Assembly: GCA_963971285.1 (NCBI GenBank)
Contig: OZ020246.1
Span: forward strand, 20,381,217 to 20,445,216
Direction: 5' to 3'
Length of the DNA: 64,000 nt
Origin: Astropecten irregularis
Lineage: Eukaryota > Echinodermata > Asteroidea > Paxillosida > Astropectinidae
The number at the start of each line of letters is the position of its first letter. Within the stretch, counting starts at the first letter, position 1. Positions 11,541-25,238 of this stretch are shown here, in pieces. The notes below the pieces were generated by a model. The model was not told the origin of the DNA. It saw only the letters and a program-made list of their open reading frames with translations, and did not search any database. The position numbers and the translations under genes are program-made.

Positions 11541-11617
11541 ACTGGAGTGGGATTCGAACCAGCGAACACGGGAATACCGTAATGGCGCTCATACCAACTG
11601 AGCTATCTAGCCCTATG
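11541..11617 (-). repeat. tRNA-like repeat (SINE head or tRNA pseudogene)
   Basis: On the minus strand, TAGCTCAGTTGGTATGAGCG (A box) is followed by GCTGGTTCGAATCCCACTCC (B box). The T-arm stem and acceptor stem do not pair properly, so it is not a working tRNA. The same B-box sentence recurs at 37,381-37,425, which points to a SINE family. Confidence 0.65.
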
Positions 11618-11820
11618 TTGGTGGTGTATATACCTAATAGTCAATTATCGTTGTTAGTTTGGCAGTCGGAAATCATGAAACCACTCACATACCGATATAT
11701 CCCAAGGATGATTATAAAAAGCACTTACTACAACCTGAGAAACGGTACATGGGGATCGACAATTTATAAAAATGTTAGGAATATGAGTGATTTTTTGCTC
11801 ACAATTCTGAAGAAATAGGG

Positions 11821-12086
11821 GAGTCAGGTTGGCGTAGCGGTTCTATCCTCGCCTTTCACCTCTGGCGGCCCGGGTTCATGTCCGGCTCGGCCATTGGGTT
11901 TTCAGTCCCTATACCTGATTCTGTGAGTTGTACCCAGAATATTACTCTGAGTTTTTCCTCCCACCTCTTAAATTGTATCTTCTTCTCATCATCTTTCCAT
12001 AAAAGGTTTCATCAGGCTTTCGAGCTACAGTGCCTATGGCGCTTTTGAGGGATCCATGGTTTCATAACCAGAAATAAATCAATAGA
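11821..12086 (+). mobile_element. Probable tRNA-derived SINE
   Basis: GTTGGCGTAGCGGTTCTATCC (A-box-like) and CCCGGGTTCATGTCCGGC (B-box-like) lie about 30 bases apart at the start. A body with TCTGAGTTTTTCCTCCCACC and a tail ending AGAAATAAATCAATAGAAAT follow. The family is not identified. Confidence 0.55.
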
Positions 12087-13527
12087 AATGTCACGATAAA
12101 CCAAATTGAGTCTGCTATTTTTAATTCTGGTCATGATGCATTGAGGTCATGAAAGGTTGCCAACTAGTTTGACCTACATCTCACCGTAATGTCGTTACCA
12201 GTAATTGGACTAGTTGCTGTGTCTCGTATCATTGACTGTTTTTTCATTTTCCCGCCAAAACCAAGACAAAAAATCTCCGAAGAATTAACCTCAACAGGTC
12301 TGAGTGCGCGCGTGCTCTGGATGTCATTGATGTGTATGTGCTCGCCGGCAACAAAACGAATACCCTGAAAATTAAACCCATGTTGTATTTTATCGACACC
12401 GGAGTAAACCCAGAACGGGTAATTTCGGCACGTGTCGCCTTAGGCTTAATTTATTTATTTTTTTCCTTCGTCCTTTAACGTGTGTATAACCTCAGCAAGC
12501 TAATCAGTCGAGAACTCTGAGACTGGATATAGGGGGAAGCATTTACGAGATTAAGGGAGAATTAGACTTGCCCCGGGAGCCCATGGTGCAGATAGACCCA
12601 ATGCAGAACCATATCTGATTAAAGAAAACGTATCCAAAGTCAACCAAGTTTTCACTTCTTTTTTTTTTCTCTTCTCGTTTTTCTACCCCGCACAAATATT
12701 TAGGGTAACATTTCTGTGCGCACCACGGCGGAAACTGGAATTCAATTTGCGCACCAAAATCCGAGGTGATATTTTTTTGGCAACCGTTTAATCAATATGA
12801 AATGGGTTCACCCCTGTTCGGTGTACTTCTAGACCCGTGTCTGTTTAATAGTGGTGTGGAGAGTGTTTTTGGAGACCTGGAATCTAATGTGTTTTGAAAA
12901 GTTTGGTTGAATTTGATATTCAGTATAATAGGGTTTTGGTGTAAGCCCAGTCCACCACGTTGTGGCATGACTTGTGGAGGATCATGGTTTCCATCACGTT
13001 ATGGCAGATGACTCGTACTATCTATTAACCTTAAACGCAAGTACATCGACAGCTCTTGTTGGAATCCAATGTCATCTATTAGTACCAGCTAGTACATGGT
13101 TATTGATGCATAAGACACAATTACTGACAGTGTAAAGGATAGATAGTTGCACGTATACCACACAAGTATAAACGACCCTCATATAACACGCGCCAATAAA
13201 GCCTTTTGCTTTGCCAGATAACTTTGGCCAGTGTGCTTTCGGAAGGTTTATCCACAATGCACATGCACTGCACAACAAAGATGGTTTGCAAGGAAGGCCA
13301 AATTATTCCAAATATTTTATTTTTCTTGACATTATAATTGTCAGCGCAAGTTGGCGCATTTTGTTTTTGAGAAATACATCCCAGTATTTTTGGTATATCA
13401 GGTTCAGGTATTTCGTTCAGTTAAGAGAACGATATCGGTTAGTCGTAACATCCTATGGGTTTCGAATTTGCAGTGGCCCTCTATGGCTATAGATACACCA
13501 TGTATATAGAGACTGTTATATTTTATT
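12087..13527. other. Intergenic, no gene recognised
   Basis: No open frame, repeat or splice pattern that I can support. Confidence 0.4.
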
Positions 13528-13745
13528 GGCCTTTTCTAAACCTCCGGTTCCATTGCGTACATACATAAATTAAAGTACAATAGATCGAAATAGAGACTTT
13601 TGGCCACGGCTTCCAAGTAGATACCCTGTTTTAACCTCAAAAATGGGGCAACGAAAAAAAACCTGTATTTGCAGCTTATGGAAACGGAGACAAAGTCGAA
13701 GCCGGAGCCGGAGCCGGGAAGCCAAGTCGAAAAGGCACCGTGCAC
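13528..13745. mobile_element. Diverged family E MITE
   Basis: CTAAACCTCCGG at the left and AAGCCGGAGCCGGAGCC at the right, with AGAGACTTTTGGCCACGGCT and CGAAATAGAGAC inside, resemble the arms and centre of the copies at 5,411 and 20,554. The ends are degraded. Confidence 0.5.
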
Positions 13746-16499
13746 GTATTTACTAGTCTCATCGATCTACATGTACATACAGTGTTGGCCTGTGTCTTAG
13801 CGGGATAAAACCTCGGCTAATCATTGGTACGGTGTCACTTTAAAGCCCAATATTACCTGTTAGACTAGACCAAGGTGTTGGACAAACTGCCTTTTGCCTT
13901 AGGGTCATTGCGATGTAGAGACCTTTGCACGACGTCTGAAATCATTTGTCACTCATTTCACGACTGGACGCCTAATATCTACTGACATTGTCATTAAGTT
14001 TGAATAATCCAAAAACGCCCTCAGCGATTGAAAACGGCTCGTTCATGTTTGTGCGATTCAACATTCATGCTTATACCCCCACAGAAGCCCAGACTCCGTT
14101 CGTGCCCGTGTGTCCCCGCTCATTCATTACCCAGCCCCATGTCAAGACTCATTGACAAAGAAGGAGGAATTTTCTCGGCTATGTTCCAGAATCTTTGTAA
14201 TGTTCACGAGAAGCGTGAGTCATTAGTTTGCGCTCGGCAGCGGGGCCCATTTTCCGGATGAAAAGTCGCCACTGCCTTTGAATCTGTCTCCGTTCAATCT
14301 GCGCGCTGCATGTTCGTGTCCTGAATGCGTCCGTGCGCATAAAGCAGTCCCTTGCCGCGCTGCGATGCGAGGGACTGTGAGATCCCAGCCGTTTGCCGTG
14401 ACGGGTAGGTTATCTCTCTTATTGATCGAATTAAGAAACAGTTTCACGTGTGTACGCATCTTTGAAAGCACTTTGGAGGAGGGCGGCAAGTTGACACAGC
14501 CGAGAGAAGATTGTGTACGGAGTACGTGTAACGTGTCAGTCCGACCGAGATGGGTATACTTTGAATTAGGCCTAAGCGTATTGGGGTATCCGGCTGTTTG
14601 CCCAAGCCACTATAGTGCGTCGTGCTGCACTCGTACCTCGTGCTGGAAACGTCTTGCGCGTGTAGTTCAGCTGCACGCGCAGGTTTTTTGGATCGTTTCC
14701 TTCCTTATTTGGAAGGAGTCGTCCCCGCCCACGCATGCGCAGTTCCCTGAAAACAAGCCCAGCACGGGTGTCGTTTTAGCACGCAAGACCGGTGGTATTC
14801 AGATTACGTTTCAACTCACGACCAGTTTGTTTCTGCACTGTTTACTCGCCTTACTGGATGTCTCCGTATATGCGCAAGTGGCGAGTTTCGAAAACAATTC
14901 GTAATACCTGGTGAAAATAGGTCATCCGGAAGCTAAACGGGTAAACAGTTTGTCATGAATGTAACCAGCTGTGATGCAGCATACATATAATTCTGTCCAA
15001 AGCGCCCTGGCTTTAGAGTGAAAGGGTGATTTCTCCTCAAAACTAACCCCCTTTATGGCATCTTGGTGGCAGCAGACACGTATGTCATTCTCGTCCCTTT
15101 GTACTGTTCCCCATTACTAATACACCTTTCTTTTGTAAACATTCGCTGGTGGTTGGCATGGGCGACCAAATGTTGCAAATCATTTGGTCTTCTCGACAGA
15201 CGGCGTGACCAACTTTTGGTAAACTTTCCATAGCTGTACACAATACATATCATCATTGCTTGTGTTGTGTCCATTACATTCAGCAATATCTTTCAATGTT
15301 AATGAAACGTTGTGTACAAATTGTGTACAAAATCTTGGTTGGCAAAAACTCAGGCTTTGACATTGCAAAGGAAAGGTCTATATATGCCCCTACCCTCCAG
15401 TAAAGCATTTTGTGCATGGGTAATATCTTTATTCCAATTGTCCTAAAAGAATTCCCGATATAATACTGTCACATGTGTATAGAATTCGGTCATAAAACTC
15501 TAATTTTTTATGCTAGGATTTTAGTGTTTGGTCATATAAGCATTGCATAAACAGCCTATAGCAAATCAAATGTATAGATTCACACGGCTTGATAATGTAA
15601 ACGTTTATTTCCACATACTCGTCACATTAGAAAATGTGCACCAAATGTTACAACAATAAGGATGTTACAAGTGACAACACAGATCTGACTAACGGAGTCC
15701 ACGAAAGAGCATAGCATCTAGTACGTGCCTGTTCATTTAAACCAAAGCTTAAGGAACAGTATTTTTTTCACTGCAGATAGATAAAGTGATTAAAACATTT
15801 AGAACATCGTTAGTATTTGTTCATTTCCGAAAGAAGGCTAGTCCTCGTTGCTCACACATTGGTTGTATGTTTTTAGAATCATCATATAATGAAATGTATA
15901 ATGTAAACCGCGCAGATTTATAGCGACTGTTGGGGGATATAATTATGCGCTTGCAGATGGAAAGATTGCGCAAATTTGCGTTGCAATATTAACATTTTGT
16001 AATTTACCTGCGCAGTTTGAAGTCCTGGATTAAGGGACTTGACCACGAAAGCGAACATGGGAATAGCAACACATTGTGGGGCCAATTCAATAAAGCCCCT
16101 TCTTCCGCTCCTCCCCTCTATCTCCCCATAGCAAGGTGTTCTACTGTCCCGTCATACTACAGGTGATAGTTCTACAATACCCGCTGAGGGAAGCAAAGGA
16201 CTTCATTTTTATGAAAATTGGAAAGGCGATATCTGATCGTGGGGAGATCGATTTGAGTGAATGGAGCGGGTAGGGATCAGTCCTGAGACGGCACGGCCTA
16301 AAGAATAGCAGGAGGAAGTAGAGGGGGTTGAGAGGGGAGAGGGGGAATAAAACCTCTGCGAATGAGCTGGGAGATCGAGCAGATAAGAATTGATGATGAA
16401 AAATGTATTGTCCCGTCGCGTACAATGAATATACGGAGAGCTAGACGAACCTCAAGTCACCTAGACTTTTGAGGGTCAGTGTCCTCTACGTTATCGAAT
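13746..16499. other. Intergenic; CpG-richer open stretch at 14,028-14,904
   Basis: Around 14,250-14,800 the sequence is locally richer in GC and CpG than its surroundings and contains ACGCATGCGCAG, which resembles an NRF1 site. It holds an open frame of 208 codons on the plus strand with cysteine- and arginine-rich, domain-free sequence. This could be a promoter or 5' exon of an unseen gene, but nothing confirms that. Confidence 0.35.
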
Positions 16500-16645
16500 C
16501 TGAGTGACCAGAAGCCGTACGATCGATCGTAACTCGAGTTACGAAGGATATAACCAATCGTAGGGGGCCTACCCCACGTATGTCTACAAAGTCATGTACG
16601 ATTATTAGTAAGTTACGCTGAGTTACGATGGTGAAATTGACCCCA
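16500..16645. mobile_element. Palindromic MITE, family I (ends near TTGACCCCAG)
   Basis: The element contains ACGATCGATCGTAACTCGAGTT and, on the opposite arm, AGTAAGTTACGCTGAGTTACG, ending GTGAAATTGACCCCAG. It is related to 22,077-22,212 and 33,406-33,547 by the CGATCGTA and AAGTTACGA words and the GGGGTC ends. Confidence 0.55.
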
Positions 16646-19600
16646 GAGCCCATGCAACTTGAAAAAAAAACCCAGAAAAAGCAAAGACAACACGCCGTGT
16701 TACTGATGAGTGGAATTCATTAGACGGTTACTGCTGTTTAAATTACGGTTAACCGGTTTCTTAAGGCTAACGGGACTCACCAGAAAATGTGTTGAAATGT
16801 TCAGTCGATACAGTGGAAACATATCTGTAGATTGTTGATTACATGCCCCTTTATTCGTCAATTGATTGGATGCTGAATACTTATCCTGCAACAATTATAC
16901 TTCATTCGATACCATCAGTGATACGATTTTCCAAGGTACTTGAAGTGATTGGGCACCGCCAGAAAGAAATGCGAAAAGCCCAGTACATCTTACATTGAGA
17001 TACCGCCATAACTCCCAAACGAGTATGATATCATCGTTTCTTGTCGAATCCTTTAAGACGATTTAGGAAAATTTGGGCGGTGAACATAATTCCTTCGAAT
17101 ACAAATTGTACATGCTTGGGGCACCTGACTTGCAGCCTGTTTTATTCTGAATATTCACCAGCTATACGCCAATACACATCACGAAAGATAAGCTTCATTT
17201 TTGCCCCAACCGGTTTGGCATTAGCACTTCAATGTATACGAAGATGCCGAATTCAAAACCCGAAAGCGGTGCTGCTTCGTATAAGTACATAGATTGTAAC
17301 ACAGCGATACATTATCACTAATGCTTGCCACAGTTTGGTCAATTCATTTTTTTCCCTACATCAATTAAGGGCTGTGATAGATGGTTATCGATGCATAATA
17401 TATACAGTGAATACCGAGATATGTGTTAATTGCCACTCTTATTTTCATACCACCGACTCACATTGGAACTGACAATTCAATAATGGGATGGCTCTGAAGG
17501 GAACCAGTCTCCGTCTGGAGAATTAGCCTGCTCGGGTAGTTCTATACTCTCTTCTAAGCTTCTGCCCCATTTCAGAGCGAAAAAGGAATATAGGTTTCAA
17601 GTATCAGATGGTGATTTTCTTCGATTTCTCTGGCTTTAAGTTACCAGCTTTTATCAAAATGGATATTACACTTGGGGGCAAATGTGCATTAACGGGTGGC
17701 TGAATGTGCAATTTAAAGCAACATATTGATTTATTTTTCATCCTGAAGACTTGGAATTCTCGTTCGGAACCTCGAGTTAAACCATCTGCAGCCGATTTGA
17801 AGAGAAATGACGCACTTTGTGCCCTTTTTTTTGGGGGGGGGGTGGGGTGGATGGCAAAACTTCTTTGGGAATTGACCACTTTTATACCCGTGTTGGGCCA
17901 GAGCCCGTTGCGCAAACAGGGTTACTGCCGGTAGAAAGCGAATGCCTCGCAAAGTCGGTTCTGTCGGGAACACTTTCAAAAGATACATCCACTTATTGCT
18001 CAACTCAACTTTCTCCACATAATTAGGTCTCATTTCGATTTGTCATTTAACGACAGATCAATTCCCCAATTTGAAATCTCCAACAAACCCATTTAAGTCT
18101 TGATTTTTTGCCAATCAAGAAGGCAGAAACTACGGGGGCCCATCAATGTCAAGCAACAATCATAGTTTGTACAGATTGCATATCAGAATATAGGCCTGCG
18201 CCTGCGTCCTCCCATAATTTTATACGTATATGTAAAGAATGTTCGCCAAAATGGTGATTGATTTGGTCTCAACGTCTGCCAAGAAAATGTGTCCGTCAGT
18301 GCCAGCCAGTACCGTATTGCATTACAAAAACAAAGAAAATATCTTGCGGGCCCCAAACCTCTCTGCAAGCGTTAAACTAGCAGTTGGGTGTTCAAATATT
18401 GTTTGCGTAAGTGGGCTACAAGTGGCATCCCTGGTGATATTTCACAACACGCTTATCCGTTATATTCCGTATATAAAATACCGATTTTCTGTCAAAATGT
18501 CTTCATCCGTGTAGTGTTTTTTCGGTCTGCCTCGGTTTGCATGTTGCGTCTACGGTTACAAGCGTGTCTTCAACGGATCCCTGTCACACATGTCAGACTT
18601 TGTGCACAGTATACGTGTTCCTCGTTATACACAAACTTCCAATCAATGCTTATAACACTTGAACCGAAGCTGGAAGCGAACTTTGCCGAACCCGCGACTG
18701 CAATTAAAATTCGGCCTGCGGGAATGATAACTGAACTTCTTTCTATCTCCCCTCTCTTAACTATAGGCATATAACCCTCGCTTGGATTAATACCTGGCAT
18801 ATATATAGGAGGAGGGCCTGCTGCCAGACAAAGGCTCCGATTCCGAAGTCCGAGTTGTGGCTCATCGATTTTGGTCTGTTGTTTCACCGTGCGTTCTCTC
18901 CCCTGGAGAACTAGCCTCGTATCGTGGCAGGCACTGGTTGAAATCACGAACCGCATGGATCGAATTCCTGTTTGGATATAACATGTTATAATATGGTTGC
19001 GTTCCGACTTGCAATTAACACTCGCGGCCTATATATGGTTAAAAAAAACATATATACATAATCACATGACTGATACGAGCCAATCGTGTGTCTTGTTAGA
19101 AACTTCTCTTTTGTGGGTCGTAATGTATTGTGGGCATGCGCCAGTGGCTAAGTGCAGTCGAGAGTTTGTGCAGACGGCCCTGACTGTATCGCCTCGAAGA
19201 GAAATGGTATACTTTTCCTTTTTTTTGTTTAGACGACGTCTCATACAGGAACAGGTGGTACTCGTTCAAGCTTTTTTAATCATATTGTGTATCGATCAGT
19301 TTGGGGGGATTTCAGGTCTATATACGGAGCGGTAATTCGTCGACTTTTTGAAGAATTGGACGAAGTGTAAGTGCACTTCGCGCACTTCTGACCTAGAATC
19401 ATCCTATGATTCAAGCTTTAATTCTTTCCCAAAGGGGGATTTTTTCTTCTTCTATAAATGACGCTTATAGGTAAAATATGAGCAGGCCGTGCTTGCAGCT
19501 ATGTATACTGAAGTCAAACAAATTTAGAGAAATGCCTAGAGCGTATTGGATGATATAAATCAAATATTCATGGCGCACACACCTAGATGAGTCAGACAGA

Positions 19601-19832
19601 TGCAAACATTAGATATAAAAAAAAATCAAAGCCTGCGAGAAAAAAAAGACAAACTTTTTGCCGTGGACTAGGCCTTAAGGACCGTATAGCTTTAGCGATT
19701 CACCGCTGTTAGCTGATCTCCTCAGCGAACTGCGCGTTGACATGGTTTCTCCACGAAGGTTGACAAGACATGCTGCTCTCCAGCAGTCATCAAGTTGAAC
19801 ACTTTCTCTCATAATATGCAAAGGGTTTTATC
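16646..19832. other. Intergenic, no gene recognised
   Basis: AT-rich with a G-run at about 17,830-17,842. Overlapping open stretches near 17,700-18,030 and 18,390-18,960 are of similar length on both strands with no recognisable domain. Confidence 0.4.
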
Positions 19833-20130
19833 TTAAAGGTACAGTACAGGATTGGTAACATACCCAAACAGAAATGTTTATGAAGATGATGCTGGTAGAA
19901 ACATACCGTTACAATTTTTCCGCCTGAAAAGGTGTATTTATCCAGAAATTAGTAAAAACAAAGACCGACAACAATTTTGATCTAAAGATCAAAACCATTC
20001 TTTATGTTTTATAAGAAAAATTGAGTCGGGTTTTCGCTATTTTCCACAGGTTTGTCATTTCATGTGCTAGATTAGACAAGGTGTAAGTGCTGTTCTATGA
20101 CCTTTAACCAATCATGCATCATACCTTTAA
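19833..20130. mobile_element. TTAA-flanked MITE, family B
   Basis: It begins TTAAAGGTACAGTACAGGAT and ends CATACCTTTAA. Its core (AAGATGATGCTGGTAGAAAC, TCCGCCTGAAAAGG, TATCCAGAAATTAG) is shared with family A, but the terminal 25 bases and the distal part (AGATTAGACAAGGTGTAAGT, TTCTATGACC) are its own. Related copies lie at 54,027-54,373 and 43,393-43,598, and a fragment at 50,440-50,545. Confidence 0.75.
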
Positions 20131-20553
20131 TATCACAACATATTACATTTTGCACTTTGATTGATTTAGCAGTAGAATGATGCCCCTTGTCAGATTCAGG
20201 CCAAATCCAAGAAAAGGAATTGTCTCTCTCGGCCGGGAGGGGGGGGAAAAGAAAATTAATTTCTACCAGAAAGCTCCCTGTTGATCGGAAACAGTCTGAT
20301 TGGGGAGCGGGGTCCATCAGTCCTCATTTACAGACAGATATTACACGGGACGTTGTTTATTACATGTACATTCAATATGAGAAATCTCTGTTTGGGAGAG
20401 CCAGGGGGCGAGCAGCATGAAAAAACCTGTATAAGAGTGCCTTTTATATCTCACGATGTAATTACATTCAGGGTGTTCGCCTCCAGATTGTGAGTAACGT
20501 CTGTGAGAAACTTTTTTTTAAGAAAAGGGGTGTGACTTTGAAACTAACATATA

Positions 20554-20781
20554 GGGGGTTACGAACGGAGGCTATAGGGCCCAGACTCATGCAGGATCCA
20601 CTGACATCCATGCTGAAAATATATGGGTTGTGGTTTTTCATTGAAGCTGAAGCTCTGTTTTCCTTTTCAAACCAGGAAATATACTTCCGAACCGCAGCCA
20701 AAAGCCTCTATTTTGATTATTACAGAATGGATACACGAAAATGGAGCCGGAGCCTGAGAAGCCTCCGTTTCGTAAACGCCC
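20554..20781. mobile_element. Palindromic MITE, family E
   Basis: GGGGGTTACGAACGGAGGCT at the left mirrors AGCCTCCGTTTCGTAAACGCCC at the right. The centre, GGTTGTGGTTTTTCATTGAA and AAGCCTCTATTTTGATTA, matches the 5,411 copy. Confidence 0.75.
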
Positions 20782-22076
20782 ATAGTTTTCACCACTGGAT
20801 CAGACTCACATTGTAGTTACCGGCTTCTATTTACCTAATGCCGAAATGTATACCATTCAATTGCTTGAAATAGAAAAAGAAGGTTATATAACAATGGCAT
20901 TTTAACGTTATGAAGTCCCAAATTGGCAGTGATTTGTGATCAGCGCCTCAGAAGGATATTAAACCGGTATCAAGATAGATAGGTCAAGTTATAGAAGCGA
21001 TCCTCGAGCCGGAGCACTTTGATTTATGCAGCGCCAACCTACACTCTTAACTCCACTCGCCCGTGACAAGTGCACTTTTAGAGGCGCTGGTTACTTCCTG
21101 CAAGATTTCACACACTGTCTGTCACACGCCACTAGCACGCATGTAGCCCTTTTGCCCTCCCCCTTTGCTCTCCCCTCAACCCACCCCGTATTCTTGCTTG
21201 AGCAGCCGGTATTCTGATCCACGACCCCGTGGTAGATAAATATACGGACTACGGAGGGCAAGCAAAAAGCAAAACTGCCTGGGGATTTGTGACGCTTTAA
21301 TGGCGCTTTGTGAGTCTGATTCTGTTTAGGTATAGAAGCAGAAAGCATCCTTCGAATCTTCCTCTTCGCTGGGTTAGGGATCACTGAGATGAGATGAAAT
21401 GAAAAGAAAAATAAATAGCACTGCACCTGCTCCCTGCAACTTTGCTCCCTCCAAAAAAAAAATCCCTCGTCCGAGTTTCAGCTTTCACAATGATTATCTC
21501 GTTTGGCAAAATGCTGGCATTATTATTTATTGACCCGTTGGAATTCTTCATCAAGTGTCTTGCCTGGGTCCTATCACTTAACACCCATCTTCCTTCGCTT
21601 GTGTCCGAGAATCGTTTAGGAAAAGAAATTTAGAATCCAATCTTCGCATTGATCATGTAGATAAATACTTTGTGTGGATGACGCAAGTTTCTGCTCCTGC
21701 GATTACAATTATATTGTATACATCAATACATAACCGTATACACTTAATATTGACTGTGTCCTGGTTCCTGGTCCAATCAGATGTCTCCTGCATTTCATCG
21801 TGTCGTTCAACTTTCAGCGAATCAAATTTGAATGATGTCACGTGCACTGGCTCGGTGTTCAATCAAAGTTTCGAAATCCCTTGGTTGAATCGCGCTGTGT
21901 CACGTGGTTCGGGGCAGGCTCCACGTGCACTAACCCAGATTATACGGATGCTTGGTGCTTTTTGTCATATTCTCATCTACTGTGAAAAAAAAGTGGTGGA
22001 TCGCGTGTGTCGTTAGTCTGAACCCCGTGGAATACGCACGTGCGATCATCAGTTGAGTCAGTGTAAACAGATCTAG
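20782..22076. other. Intergenic, no gene recognised
   Basis: No supported gene or clear repeat family. Confidence 0.4.
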
Positions 22077-22212
22077 GGGTCCATTTCACCAAGCTCATCG
22101 TAACTTAAAATCAATCGTAGGGCTTATGATGCATTGTAGCCCTACCGATAGGATACGATGGGTTATTCTTCGTATTCAGATTTACGATCGATCGCAGGGC
22201 TTCATGAAATAC
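22077..22212. mobile_element. Palindromic MITE, family I
   Basis: It starts GGGGTCCATTTCACCAAGCT, with ATCGTAACTTAAAATCAATC on the left arm and GATTTACGATCGATCGCAGG on the right. It resembles 33,406-33,547. Confidence 0.55.
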
Positions 22213-25039
22213 ACACCGGCGTTATCATTACATTTTGCCCAAACCTCGGCTTGGGCTCTGACTTTGGTTCATGGCTTCATTTCTTACATCTAGTTCAATG
22301 TAATGGGTATTCGAAGTAGGGCCCATATTTGAAAAAAAAAACTGATTCGAGTTTTTCATTCAACGGTAAACCACAACATGAATCTTCAGCTTTCAATTAT
22401 TGATAAAGACGAAGCCGGACTGCATCGTAGGTCTAAAATGTCTTTTTTTTCGCAGTGGCTTACCATAGGCCCCTACCACTTGATATTGGCGCGCGCCACT
22501 ACAGGAGGCCATAGCTTGGGCCACCCTACGCCAATCTATGTTTCTATAGTTTATCTATACCCATACCAAGGTGTCTTAAGACCAAAACTTGGTATGGCCC
22601 CTAGTCATGTCAGCCCCCAATATATTAAGGCCTGGTCAGATTTGTGTATTGGTCAGCAGTCAATGGAACAGCTTTTAGTGCGTCCATTTGATATGTAAGT
22701 GAAATTCAATTGATGTGTTGGTGGAAATCAGCCGTAGCAGTGTATAACAATCGATACACATTGATCCGTGTGTCAATCACCGTATTAATCTTGTACTTCG
22801 TCGCTTTGGTCACTCGGCTCTATTCTGATTTGTTTTTGGCATATTCTACATAGTGCGCAAAGGCAAAAATCAATATTCTTTGGGTGCGACTCGTCATACA
22901 AATGTGTCTTTCTTCCGTTCTTTGTCTTTTTTATCATTTGTTTTTCTTTGCACTGCACTTCAACAAAGTCCGAGGTTTATAGTCAGTGCTATTGCGAACG
23001 TCTATGTTTCTGTTCCAGGGGTAGAATTCCTTGACAACGCCGATGAATCACTCCGCCTGCTCCCCTTGGTGTTGCTCCTTCCTGCTGCTATGCAGTGCCC
23101 GGTCTCCGTATCCCCTTTCTTTTTCTGTCTGTCTTCAAATCGTGTTGCACATCCAGCTGCGGTTGTTAGAGGGGGAACGGTTCTCGATCGGTGTGCTATT
23201 ACCATCGATTCCGGATGCACTATTTGATGTGCGAGCGCGTAACCAAACGGAACAGCCTGACTTGGGTTTCACGAACGCTGCTAGCTGTATACCGCCGTAT
23301 AAGATCATCAGCACGATATGGCTTCCAGATAGTCATACAGACCTGTTCTTTTGGAACGTCACGGCTTGAGTTTTGGCTACCCAAGATGGCCAAAAACTAT
23401 AATCTGTCGATAGGATCATAGCTTCATAGGATCAGGTAAATATTCAGCAATAGTTGGTTGCTCTGTGTCAACCACTATACCAATAAAAGAACGATCTGTA
23501 GATCACATTTTGTGGTCTATTGGGGGTGCTGTTTCAAACGCCATGTACAGTATTTGGTACAAGTAAACTAAACTGAATCATACGAATATTCCTCGAATGA
23601 TTTTGTTTCACACAAAAATCAGTTGAGGAATCAACTTGGATCTGTTTACGTTAGACGTTTATTTGGTCTTAGTTTGACATTTTGGGCATATTTAAACATC
23701 AAGTGGATACCCCCAAAGGTGGTATGAATATTGCGCCCTCATCAGAGCAAACAAATATGACCAATTAAGCACGTGTTACTCCGTTCTGTGTTGGAATATG
23801 GCGCGTTCCTCGAAGCTTGAACAGCAACTGAAAGTGCCAACAAAACAGCAGAAACTAGTTCCAATACTAAGAAACAAAATCCTTGCTTATAACGACAAGT
23901 GTGGCTTGATATAAGATTACGTAGGCCTATAGGGCAATCTTTTTCCAAACTTGAAACAGTCCATAACTCTACCATAGCTGCTAAATTCTTTCACACGCTC
24001 AGTCTTGAAGAGAGGTCGCACGAATTACGAAAACGAAAACCCAAACAATGAATGTTTAATTCATAGAAGCTAGCAGATTTGTATCCGATTTTCTCTCCCC
24101 ACGCCACAAACCAAAACCACGAACAAATTTATTAACCTAATCTTCCCACAGTGTGCACTTCTGAAAATTAACGCGCACAAGCTATCGCGTCCGAGTATAT
24201 ACTGGATCGGGCATAAGACGTGTTCAGCCAGCCACAAATCAAATTGTATCCCCCAAGTCTTTCCCTCTCTCTCTCTCCCTCCCTCTACCCTCGTAGAGCC
24301 GAGACACGGCAAGCATTATGCACCCCGGGGATGTATTTGATTGTATTTTCTTCTTCATTGACTGGATTGCCAAAATTGATTGGAATTGAGCCGCTGTTGT
24401 TCTTATTGGATTGGAGGATCATGCGACCGTATACTAAGAGAGAGGGAGTAGAGGGAGAGGGTGGATGCATGGATGGATGGATGGGAGTCCCCTAGACATG
24501 GTTCACGCTTGTGGATAGGACTTAGTGTTATACAGACGGACGAATGCCAGAAGATGTAGCAGACTTATACTTCTATTGTGGTGAGATGTAGTGGGCTTTG
24601 ATGCGAGACAAGTGGCTCTCTGCACGTACGCTTATACACGATGATAGGATGGCACAGCTTGCTGAAAACTGCAAGTCTGAACCGAGAGAGAGGGACAAAA
24701 ACGAACAAATAAACTCACAGACAGCACGACATCAGGCTGAAGAAGAATAGACGAACGATCCACAACATCGCGAAGCAAAAATCACGAACCTGCATGAATG
24801 AACGTGCATTTTATGAAAATAATACTGTACATTGTATGAAGTTCTGATAACCACGGTGTTGTGCATGCTTGCTTCCATCATAGACAGGAACCCGCCTTCA
24901 ATGTATCATTGTATTATCATTAAAGGGATGATAAATCTAAAGAGAGTAGTCCAGAGCCACAAGCCGATAAAGTTGTGCCATGAAGCGTCTCCCAGTTTGA
25001 GCTAACATGGCTTATTATGCATGGCATCAACCGTCATAA
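22213..25039. other. Intergenic, no gene recognised
   Basis: Two overlapping open stretches (22,853-23,227 and 23,031-23,369) follow a plausible acceptor near 22,990-23,020, but neither shows a domain, and the splice phase gives no continuation. A pyrimidine-rich run lies near 24,255-24,290 and a GGAT microsatellite at about 24,468-24,485. Confidence 0.4.
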
Positions 25040-25238
25040 GCCCTTTACGAAATGAGTCTTGGGGCTAGGCTTGGAATTTATTTTGCTATACCGCCATTTT
25101 TTGTCCTATAAATGAAAAAAAGGGCTTGAGATACATGGCGAAGCTGGAGCCTTTCTTTGGCTGCGTCCCTTCGTTTCGTTTTGTGGGTCTCAAATGGCGG
25201 TAGCGGAATAGGCCACAAGCCTGGTATTGTAAAGGCCC
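25040..25238. mobile_element. Palindromic MITE, family J (GCCTTTACGAAATGAG type)
   Basis: The left arm CCCTTTACGAAATGAGTCTT, GGGGCTAGGCTTGGAAT and CCGCCATTTTTTGTCC is mirrored by CTCAAATGGCGGTAGCGG and CACAAGCCTGG ending GTAAAGGCCC. A second copy is at 32,663-32,888. Confidence 0.65.

Noticed and set aside
11541..11617. Functional tRNA gene on the minus strand
   Set aside because: A and B boxes are present, but the T-arm and acceptor stems do not pair, and the same sequence recurs as fragments elsewhere.
14278..14904. A 208-codon open frame as a protein-coding gene
   Set aside because: It is the longest unassigned frame, but it has no domain, signal or membrane architecture and no splice continuation, and GC-rich sequence keeps frames open by chance.
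23031..23369. Secreted protein exon
   Set aside because: The frame begins with a cysteine- and leucine-rich stretch after a possible acceptor, but no known domain or phase-matched next exon was found.
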